A DNA stretch of 17,271 nucleotides, taken from an uncultured Prevotella sp. Its GTDB lineage: Bacteria; Bacteroidota; Bacteroidia; Bacteroidales; Bacteroidaceae. The position numbers and the translations under genes were made by a program. The notes below the pieces were generated by a model. That model worked only from the letters and a program-made list of their open reading frames with translations. It ran no database searches and was not told the DNA's origin. This document shows positions 1-5,974 of this stretch, one piece after another (the stretch's first letter is position 1; the number at the start of each line of letters is the position of its first letter). The stretch covers positions 1-17,271 of the forward strand of contig URQS01000065.1 of NCBI GenBank assembly GCA_900550035.1, in the 5' to 3' direction.

Positions 1-1820
1 ATCCAGTCGGCTGAGCCGATGAAGTAGCGTGGCTTGTCGTTGTTGCAGAATATCAGTATGCGTGAATGTTCGAGATAACGGTCGATGATTCCGACGACGC
101 GTATGTTGTCGCTCACACCCTCTATGCCCGGCACGAGCGAGCAGTTGCCACGTACAAGGGCGTCGATGCGAACTCCGGCACGCGATGCGGCGTACATTTT
201 GTTTACTACGTCGGGGTCGGTTATATGGTTTATCTTTATCTTGACCCACGCCGGCCGGCCCTCCTGCGCGTTCTTTATCTCGTTGTCGAAGAGTCGCAGT
301 ATGCGCGTCTTCATTGAGTTTGGCGACACAAGCAGCTCGCGGAAGCGCATCGGCGAGAAGGGGCGGTCGATGAAGTCGAACACCTTAGCCACCTCGCTCA
401 CGATGCCCTGGCGCGCTGTCATCATCAGATAGTCGGTATATACGCGTGCGTTGCCCTCGTGGAAGTTGCCTGTGCCCACGCAGGCTATGTCGCCCTTGGT
501 GGTTTTGATGTACAGCAGTTTGCTGTGAATCTTGAGCCCTTCGACACCGAAGATCACGTTGACGCCCTCTTCCTGCATACGCTTGCTCCACTTGATGTTG
601 CTCTCCTCGTCAAATCGCGCCATCAGTTCGACCACAGCCGTGACCTTCTTGCCGTTGCGGGCGGCACAGATGAGCGCCTTCACCACCTTCGAGTCCTTCG
701 CCAGACGATAGAGTGTGGTCTTTATCTCCTTCACGCTGGGGCGCAGGGCAGCCTCGCGCAGCAGTCGGATGTAGGCGTCGAACGAGTTGTAGGGCACGTG
801 TATGAAGCGGTCTTTCTTGCGTATCTGCTCGAAGAGCGACTCCTCGGCGAGGAATTCGGGCTTCATCACGGGCTGCCACTTCTCGTATTTCAGTTCGTTG
901 TGGCCGCAGTCGGGAAACGACATGAGGTCGCGGTGGTTCTGATAGCGTCCGCCTGCGAGCGAAGTGTCAAGTTCGCGCACGTTAAGACGGTCGAAAACAC
1001 GCTTCTGCATGTCGCGCGGCATGTCCTTGTCGTATATCACGCGGATGGGTTCGCCACGCTTTCGCGAGTTCACTCCGAGCGCTATCTTCTCCATAGCACC
1101 GTAGTCGGCATCGTTGTCCACCTCCATTTCGGCATCCTTGGTGAACTTGAACGAGTAGGCTTCGTACGTCGACGGCTTGGTGCCGATGAATATCAGCGGC
1201 AGACAGAAGCGTATGACGTCGTCGAGATACATTATGTTGTCGTAGCCGTCGCTCTGCGGCAGGCGTATGAAGCGGCCGTACACGCGGTCGGGAACCTTGA
1301 TGACGGCATACTTCACCTTACGTTCCGAGTCGGTATGTGTCTTCTTTACTACGAGGTATATGCGGTTGTCCTCAAGCGTGTTGAGGTCGTCAATGGCTGA
1401 GAGCCAGATGGGATTGGTCGAGCCGTTGAGCTTGTCGTAGTACAGACGCTTGAGGAATTGCTTCTGCTCGTCGTTGAGCTGGGTCTCCTTGAGCAGTCGG
1501 ATGTGGTGCTCTTCGAGTTCGGCGAACACGCTCTTTATCACCTTGGTGTATTCAGACGAATACTCCTCGTTGAGCCGGTTGATGGTCTTGAGCGTGCGCT
1601 TGAACTCCTTGCGGCGCTTGTCGGGCAGGTTGTCGCTGTCGGCAAGACGATTGAGCGAGGCTACACGCACACGGAAGAACTCATCGAGGTTGTTGCTGTA
1701 GATGCCAAGAAACGAAAGACGTTCGAGCAGGGGCACCTGCTGCTTCTCGGCTTCTTGCAGAATGCGGTGGTTGAAGTACATCCAACTCACGTCGCGGTCT
1801 ATGTAGGTTGTTTGCTTCAT
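1..1820 (-). CDS. ppk1: Polyphosphate kinase 1 (C-terminus cut by window edge)
   Basis: Reversibly transfers the ATP gamma-phosphate onto inorganic polyphosphate. About 606 codons are open from the ATG at 1820 to the left edge; E. coli Ppk has 688 residues, so roughly the last 80-100 are missing. The N-terminus (VSWMYFNHRI, then SNNLDEFFRVRVASL) is typical of the family. The kinase part shows LKIHSKLLYI with His432, equivalent to the autophosphorylated E. coli His435. It continues with ACVGTGNFHEGNARVYTDY, and the visible sequence ends at VDRYLEH-like and SADW motifs. The position of the second conserved E. coli histidine (His454, AHIGTGNF) is Cys447 here. The gene starts 3 bases after the stop of the leucine-rich-repeat gene, so the two are probably co-transcribed from the promoter near 2725. 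Family assignment is firm. Confidence 0.96.
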   Translation of the reverse strand, partial: MKQTTYIDRDVSWMYFNHRILQEAEKQQVPLLERLSFLGIYSNNLDEFFRVRVASLNRLADSDNLPDKRRKEFKRTLKTINRLNEEYSSEYTKVIKSVFAELEEHHIRLLKETQLNDEQKQFLKRLYYDKLNGSTNPIWLSAIDDLNTLEDNRIYLVVKKTHTDSERKVKYAVIKVPDRVYGRFIRLPQSDGYDNIMYLDDVIRFCLPLIFIGTKPSTYEAYSFKFTKDAEMEVDNDADYGAMEKIALGVNSRKRGEPIRVIYDKDMPRDMQKRVFDRLNVRELDTSLAGGRYQNHRDLMSFPDCGHNELKYEKWQPVMKPEFLAEESLFEQIRKKDRFIHVPYNSFDAYIRLLREAALRPSVKEIKTTLYRLAKDSKVVKALICAARNGKKVTAVVELMARFDEESNIKWSKRMQEEGVNVIFGVEGLKIHSKLLYIKTTKGDIACVGTGNFHEGNARVYTDYLMMTARQGIVSEVAKVFDFIDRPFSPMRFRELLVSPNSMKTRILRLFDNEIKNAQEGRPAWVKIKINHITDPDVVNKMYAASRAGVRIDALVRGNCSLVPGIEGVSDNIRVVGIIDRYLEHSRILIFCNNDKPRYFIGSADW

Positions 1821-1823
1821 AAT

Positions 1824-2678
1824 TTATTCATTTCCCAACACCATCAGGTCGCTATCCTCCGTGACATGCAGCAGTTTGCGGAACGCTTTCTGCTCACCGT
1901 CGGGCACAATAACCGAAAGCAGATTGTCGCAATCGCTGAATGCCGTGCGTGCCAGACGCTTCGGAGTGCCAAGGAAGGTAACTTTGCGCAGGCGGTCGCA
2001 ACTGGCGAAGGCGTAAGGGTCGATTGTCATGACCGAAGCGGGGATAACCATCTCTTCGAGAGCATCGCATTCGCTGAAGGCATCACGGCCTATGCGGTCG
2101 AGTCCGTCGGGCAGTTGCACCTTCTTCAACTTGCTGCGGCGTGTGAAGGCAAGGCTGCCTATGGTGGTGACGGTCTTCGGAACGATAATCATCGAAGCAT
2201 CGGTCATGCACGAGATGAGACGGGTGCGGTCGGCATTATAAAGTATCTTGGCGTCAACGGCAAATGCTGCCGACTGGCAGTTGACCACCTTGCTGTCAAG
2301 ACCTACAAAAGGATTCTTGCCCATTTCTTCTACAGATGAAGGCACACATACCGACTCGAGCGACAAGCAACGGGCGAAAGCCTCGTCGCCAATGCGTGTC
2401 ACAGTGGCTGGCATGGCTACGCTGCGCAGATAGGCACAACCCCAAAAGGCGTTGTCGCATATCTCCTGGGTGTCGTCCTTGACGGCATAGGCTCCCTCAA
2501 TGGTCTTCTTGGCGGCTACCAGACGACGGCCACTCTTAGAGTAGAACACTCCCCATCCGTCGTCACGCGCACCGTCTAATTTCTTCAGTGCGAGTTTAAT
2601 AACCTGATTCTCAACTACATCATTGCCATCAAGCCGCTTCTTAAGCGCACCCAATAATTCCTTCTTCTTCTCTTTCAT
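1824..2678 (-). CDS. BspA-type leucine-rich-repeat (LRR_5) protein, probably cytoplasmic
   Basis: 284 residues. After a charged N-terminal region (MKEKKKELLGALKKRLDG) it carries about eight degenerate LRR_5 (BspA / Treponema pallidum type) repeats, from about residue 75 to the end. The pattern is AF..C..L..V.IP.SV..IG; examples are NAFWGCAYLRSVAMP, EAFARCLSLESVCVP and DAFSECDALEEMVIP. BspA proteins are usually surface adhesins, but this one has no signal peptide, lipobox or C-terminal sorting domain, so it probably stays inside the cell. It is the first gene of a likely two-gene unit with ppk1 (3-base gap) and diverges from the porin gene. A scaffold or partner role for polyphosphate kinase is only a guess from position; the specific function is unknown. 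Confidence 0.88.
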   Translation of the reverse strand: MKEKKKELLGALKKRLDGNDVVENQVIKLALKKLDGARDDGWGVFYSKSGRRLVAAKKTIEGAYAVKDDTQEICDNAFWGCAYLRSVAMPATVTRIGDEAFARCLSLESVCVPSSVEEMGKNPFVGLDSKVVNCQSAAFAVDAKILYNADRTRLISCMTDASMIIVPKTVTTIGSLAFTRRSKLKKVQLPDGLDRIGRDAFSECDALEEMVIPASVMTIDPYAFASCDRLRKVTFLGTPKRLARTAFSDCDNLLSVIVPDGEQKAFRKLLHVTEDSDLMVLGNE

Positions 2679-2721
2679 TATATATAAATGTTAGCGTGCT
2701 GCTATAATTGTTATCGTGCTG

Positions 2722-2729
2722 CAAAATTA
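2722..2729 (-). promoter_or_regulatory. -7 element of the LRR-ppk1 promoter
   Basis: On the minus strand this reads TAATTTTG, a perfect match to the Bacteroidetes -7 consensus TAnnTTTG, about 45 bases upstream of the LRR gene start. No TTTG lies at the expected -33 position. That place is occupied by the promoter-proximal unit of the 11-base repeat array, as expected for an activator-dependent promoter. Confidence 0.6.
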
Positions 2730-2750
2730 GTGTATATAAACATAAAACCA

Positions 2751-2789
2751 ATGACGCACGGATTACGATAGTATTACAATAGTGTTACA
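2751..2789 (-). promoter_or_regulatory. Pho-box-like array facing LRR-ppk1 (four 11-base steps)
   Basis: On the minus strand the hexamers TGTAAC (2789-2784), TGTAAT (2778-2773), CGTAAT (2767-2762) and CGTCAT (2756-2751) follow one another at exactly 11-base intervals. The proximal copies begin 27, 38, 49 and 60 bases upstream of the -7 element at 2729. PhoB and other OmpR-family regulators bind 11-base direct repeats of this kind (E. coli core TGTCA). Assignment to a PhoB homologue is inference. Confidence 0.6.
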
Positions 2790-2825
2790 CAAGTTTCAGC
2801 CCATTTACAGCCGCTTATTTCTGCC

Positions 2826-2853
2826 TGTAACACAATCGTAACACATTCGACAC
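2826..2853 (+). promoter_or_regulatory. Pho-box-like array facing the porin gene (three 11-base steps)
   Basis: TGTAAC (2826-2831), CGTAAC (2837-2842) and the weaker CGACAC (2848-2853) are spaced by exactly 11 bases. They begin 49, 38 and 27 bases before the -7 element at 2875. These are the same three distances seen on the opposite strand for the LRR-ppk1 promoter, which argues for one shared activator acting on both divergent promoters. Confidence 0.6.
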
Positions 2854-2874
2854 GCTTCGAAAATAAGGTATAAG

Positions 2875-2882
2875 TAATTTTG
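2875..2882 (+). promoter_or_regulatory. -7 element of the porin promoter
   Basis: TAATTTTG matches TAnnTTTG and lies 31 bases upstream of the porin ATG. The -33 position lacks TTTG and is filled by the 11-base repeat array, so activator-dependent transcription is likely. Confidence 0.6.
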
Positions 2883-2913
2883 CCGGCGTAAAAACAATAC
2901 ACGACAAAATAAG

Positions 2914-3966
2914 ATGAGAACAGCAATTACATCGGCTCTGCTGTGCCTTGCCGCAGCTACAGCCTCAGCACAACAGACGACAACTACCGACAAGAACGAC
3001 ACCGAAAAGGCTACGCCTGTAAATATACATGGTACGATACGCTCCAAATACGAATACCAGACCAGCGAGGGCGAAGGACGTTTTGAGGTGCGCAACGCCC
3101 GTATCAGTGTCGACGGCAGCCTGTCGCCTGTCATATCTTATAAGGCTGAGATTGACCTTTGTGACGAAGGCAAGATTAAGATGCTCGATGCATACACCCG
3201 TCTGAAACCCGTGAAGGGACTACAGTTCACCATCGGACAGATGCGTGTGCCATTCACCATCGACGCTCACCGCTCGCCGCATCAGCAGTACTTCGCCAAC
3301 CGCTCGTTCATTGCCAAACAAGTGGGCAATGTGCGCGACGTGGGTGCAGCGCTGGGATATTCGTTCAACGCCGGATTTCCTATCGTACTGGAGGCTGGAA
3401 TGTTCAACGGCTCGGGACTTACCAATCAGAAAGACTTCTGGACCAAGAGCGTCAACTTCTCTGCCAAGGCACAGATGTTCCTGCCGGGCGGATTCAATCT
3501 GACGCTGAGCACACAAAAGATAAAGCCCGACCACGTCAATGTTATGATGTATGATGCGGGCGCTTACTGGCACGCTAAGGGTTGGCACGTAGAGGCGGAG
3601 TATCTGTACAAGCACTACGCTCACGATGCCTTCAAGGCTGTTCATGCCTTCGACTCGTTCATTAGCTATGACATTCCATCGGGCAAGGGACTCGTACGCT
3701 ATGTGACACCATTGCTGCGCTACGACTACATGAGCGACCACAGCGACGGTACACGCTACCTCAACGGCAAGGCGGACAAGAGCGGAACGCTCATCGTCAA
3801 CGATTCGCAGCGCTCACGACTCACTGGTGGCGTGACGCTGAGCCTAAAGAAACCGTTCGTTAGCGACATTCGTTTCAACTATGAGAAATATTTCTACAAG
3901 AACGGTGGCATACCACGCACATCAGAGAAGGATAAGTTTGTTATAGAAGTAATGACGAGATTTTAG
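2914..3966 (+). CDS. Phosphate-selective porin O/P-type outer-membrane channel
   Basis: 350 residues. A clear Sec signal peptide (MRTAITSALLCLAAATASAQ, cleavage near residue 19/20) is followed by a short Thr/Asp-rich linker. The rest is a beta-barrel with alternating aromatic and polar strands. FEVRNARISVDGSLSPVISYKAEIDL and LQFTIGQMRVPF are typical of the porin O/P (OprO/OprP-like) family, and the protein ends in an aromatic residue (VIEVMTRF), as outer-membrane barrels do. OprP and OprO of Pseudomonas take up phosphate and polyphosphate. In Bacteroidetes the family is broad, so substrate is not proven by homology. The divergent ppk1 operon and matching Pho-box-like arrays support induction by phosphate starvation. 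The perfect hairpin overlapping the stop codon ends the transcript. Confidence 0.85.
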   Translation: MRTAITSALLCLAAATASAQQTTTTDKNDTEKATPVNIHGTIRSKYEYQTSEGEGRFEVRNARISVDGSLSPVISYKAEIDLCDEGKIKMLDAYTRLKPVKGLQFTIGQMRVPFTIDAHRSPHQQYFANRSFIAKQVGNVRDVGAALGYSFNAGFPIVLEAGMFNGSGLTNQKDFWTKSVNFSAKAQMFLPGGFNLTLSTQKIKPDHVNVMMYDAGAYWHAKGWHVEAEYLYKHYAHDAFKAVHAFDSFISYDIPSGKGLVRYVTPLLRYDYMSDHSDGTRYLNGKADKSGTLIVNDSQRSRLTGGVTLSLKKPFVSDIRFNYEKYFYKNGGIPRTSEKDKFVIEVMTRF

Positions 3967-3983
3967 AATCTCGTCATTTTTTT
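3952..3983 (+). terminator. Rho-independent terminator overlapping the porin stop codon
   Basis: A perfect 11-bp stem (ATGACGAGATT / AATCTCGTCAT, 3952-3962 and 3967-3977) with a 4-base loop is followed by seven T residues. The left arm is the last coding sequence of the porin gene and the loop contains its TAG. Read from the other strand there is no U-run, so termination of the convergent CYTH transcript would be weaker. Confidence 0.88.
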
Positions 3984-4008
3984 GTTTCTATTCTTGTATA
4001 TATATGTT

Positions 4009-4497
4009 CTACTCCTCTCGCCAACGGCAATAGGGGTTGACAAGGAGTTGTGAGTTGTAGTAGCGGCGGTCGCCCGTCACTTCCTCACCTATAAAATCGG
4101 GCTTGCCGAACGGTTCGTCCTCCGACGAGAGTTCCACCTCGGCAACCACCAGTCCGGCGTTGTCGCCGTAGAACTCGTCCACCTCAAACGTGTGGTGTCC
4201 GTCGGGACTCTTCACCAGCCAGCGACGCTTGTCGATGACACCACCGCGGCACAGTTCGAAGAGATGCTGCGCCTCGTCGTTGCTGATTTCTTTTTCAAAC
4301 TCATAGCGCGACAGTCCGGCACGGTCGCTATGGCTTTTGATAGTGAGCCACGAGCGGTCGTCGCGGGTACGCACGCGCACTGTAGCCGACTCGCATGGCA
4401 TATAGCCTTGCTTGATATGGCTTGAAGAAAAGGCGGCTTCCTTCCAGGAGCCGCCTTTGCGTATAAGGAACTTGCGTTCTATTTCCAGTCCACTCAT
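4009..4497 (-). CDS. CYTH / triphosphate tunnel metalloenzyme family protein
   Basis: 162 residues, the usual size of a single-domain bacterial CYTH protein. The signature ExExK motif is at the N-terminus (EIERK, Glu5, Glu7, Lys9). Further tunnel residues are visible in order: Arg41 and Arg43 (VRVR), Lys54 (LTIK), the acidic YEFEKE, Arg92, FEVDEF near 104-109 and VVAEVELSSED near 117-127. The terminal YYNSQLLVNPY matches the family's closing helix. Related enzymes hydrolyse tripolyphosphate or longer polyphosphate; others make cAMP or handle thiamine triphosphate. Proximity to ppk1 and a phosphate-porin-like gene favours a polyphosphate or triphosphate substrate, but this is inference. It lies 24 bases behind the small membrane-protein gene on the same strand and converges on the porin gene. 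Confidence 0.9.
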   Translation of the reverse strand: MSGLEIERKFLIRKGGSWKEAAFSSSHIKQGYMPCESATVRVRTRDDRSWLTIKSHSDRAGLSRYEFEKEISNDEAQHLFELCRGGVIDKRRWLVKSPDGHHTFEVDEFYGDNAGLVVAEVELSSEDEPFGKPDFIGEEVTGDRRYYNSQLLVNPYCRWREE

Positions 4498-4521
4498 TGT
4501 TGTACGAATAGTGTGTTGACG

Positions 4522-4662
4522 TTAAGCGTTCATCGTGGTCCAGATCATGAAGATCACCGCCAATATGATGAATGCCCAAAGGATGTATTCCACTACTTTC
4601 TTGCCTTTACGCTCCTGTTCTTTGGCGTAACGCTGTTTTCTGATTTTACTGTTTTGGCTCAT
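4522..4662 (-). CDS. 46-residue single-pass membrane protein
   Basis: Starts at the ATG at 4662 and ends with TAA at 4522. The first 22 residues are strongly basic (MSQNSKIRKQRYAKEQERKG then KK). One hydrophobic segment follows, roughly residues 23-42 (VEYILWAFIILAVIFMIW), and the tail is TTMNA. The positive-inside rule predicts a cytoplasmic N-terminus. It sits 24 bases upstream of the CYTH gene on the same strand, so the two probably form an operon. I recognise no named family. Length, TM composition and tight spacing make it a credible gene. Confidence 0.72.
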   Translation of the reverse strand: MSQNSKIRKQRYAKEQERKGKKVVEYILWAFIILAVIFMIWTTMNA

Positions 4663-4675
4663 AGTAAAAAAAAAT

Positions 4676-4840
4676 GTTGAATGTTGAATGTTAAATGTTG
4701 AATTAGTTGCGACAGAGTCGCAATGTTGAGTTATTGAATGTTGAATTAATGAATGCTGAATTATTGCCCAACCAATTCAAAATTGAACAATTCCTAATGC
4801 GTCGCAGACGCACCAATTCAACATTCGTAATTCAACATTC
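4676..4840. repeat. Inverted-repeat intergenic element built from GAATGTTGAATT words
   Basis: The word GAATGTTGAATT and close variants recur on the left (4676-4762), and its reverse complement AATTCAACATTC recurs on the right (4815-4840). Arms 4736-4762 and 4815-4840 are near-perfect inverted repeats. Two compact hairpins are embedded: TTGCGAC/GTCGCAA at 4707-4723 (7 bp, loop AGA) and TGCGTC/GACGCA at 4798-4812 (6 bp, loop GCA). It lies just downstream of prfB and upstream of the small membrane-protein gene. The word-like composition suggests a dispersed intergenic repeat that may also form a transcription end for prfB. Confidence 0.75.
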
Positions 4841-4855
4841 CTAATTGCCGAAGCA

Positions 4856-5974
4856 TTACGCTTCGACCACTGGGAATTCCATGAGGTATGCTTTTATGAA
4901 TCCGTCTATCTTTCCGTCCATCACCCCATCGACGTCGGTGGTCTGATAGTTGGTGCGATGATCCTTGACGCGGCGGTCGTCGAACACGTATGAGCGTATC
5001 TGACTGCCCCACTCTATCTTCTTCTTGCCTGCCTCGATCTTGGCTTGCGCCTCCAGACGTTTCTTCATGGCACGGTCGTAGAGTTGCGACTTGAGCAATC
5101 GCATGGCGTTGTTGCGGTTTTCGAGCTGTTTTCGGCTTTCGGTGTTTTCGATGAGGATTTCCTCTTCTTCTCCGGTGTCGGGGTCGGTGTATTGATAGCG
5201 CAATCGCACGCCCGTCTCCACCTTATTTACGTTCTGACCGCCTGCTCCGCCCGAGCGGAAGAGGTCCCAGCTCACTTTAGAGGGGTCGACATACACCTCG
5301 ATGGTGTCGTCGACGAGCGGCGAAACGAATACCGAAGCGAACGATGTCATGCGCTTGCCCTGTGCGTTGAATGGCGATACGCGCACCAGACGGTGTACTC
5401 CGTTCTCGCTTTTCAGATAGCCGTAGGCGTATTCGCCGCCCTCTATCTCCATAGTTACGCTCTTGATGCCAGCCTCATCGCCCTCCTGGAGGTTGCTTAT
5501 GGTCACCTTGTAGCCGTGAGCCTCAGCCCAACGCATGTACATACGCATGAGCATCTGTGCCCAGTCCTGGCTCTCGGTGCCGCCAGCACCTGAGTTTATC
5601 TTCATCACACAGTCCATAGGGTCTTCCTTCTGGCGCAGCATGTTCATCAGTTCGAGGTCTTCTATCGCCTTGATGGCGTTGGCATAGTCGGCGTCAACTT
5701 CCTCTTCGGTCACGAGATCCTCCTTGTGGTAGTCGAAGGCGAGCTGCGTTTCGTCGGCAAGACGTCGCACCTGCTCATATCCCTTAATCCACTTTTCGAG
5801 ACCCTTCACCTTCTTCATCTGTTCTTCGGCACGCTTGGGGTCTTCCCAGAAGTCGGGTGCCTGTGTGCGCAGCTGTTCTTCCTCAAATTCTACTTTCTTC
5901 TGGTCTATGTTGAGATAGTGATTGAGCGCGTCGGCACGCTCAAGCAAATCCTTCAGTTGGTCGGCTGTTATCAT
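4856..5974 (-). CDS. prfB: Peptide chain release factor 2, no programmed frameshift
   Basis: 372 residues, full length. It recognises UGA and UAA stop codons in the ribosomal A site and triggers peptidyl-tRNA hydrolysis. The codon-recognition tripeptide SPF is at 200-202 (VRVSPFNAQGKRMTSF) and the catalytic GGQ at 245-247 (SGGAGGQNVNKVETG). SPF rather than PxT marks it as RF2, not RF1. E. coli prfB has an in-frame UGA and +1 shift at GYL-DYD. The equivalent place here (HYLNID, residues 19-24) reads CTC AAC and stays in one frame, so the autoregulatory frameshift is absent. Its ATG overlaps the stop of the upstream acyl-CoA synthetase gene (ATGA at 5971-5974), implying translational coupling. 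Confidence 0.97.
   Translation of the reverse strand: MITADQLKDLLERADALNHYLNIDQKKVEFEEEQLRTQAPDFWEDPKRAEEQMKKVKGLEKWIKGYEQVRRLADETQLAFDYHKEDLVTEEEVDADYANAIKAIEDLELMNMLRQKEDPMDCVMKINSGAGGTESQDWAQMLMRMYMRWAEAHGYKVTISNLQEGDEAGIKSVTMEIEGGEYAYGYLKSENGVHRLVRVSPFNAQGKRMTSFASVFVSPLVDDTIEVYVDPSKVSWDLFRSGGAGGQNVNKVETGVRLRYQYTDPDTGEEEEILIENTESRKQLENRNNAMRLLKSQLYDRAMKKRLEAQAKIEAGKKKIEWGSQIRSYVFDDRRVKDHRTNYQTTDVDGVMDGKIDGFIKAYLMEFPVVEA

Noticed and set aside
459..2339. Long rightward ORFs (up to 313 and 293 codons) opposite ppk1 and the LRR gene
   Set aside because: They are antisense shadows of clearly conserved genes and their translations show no recognisable domain.
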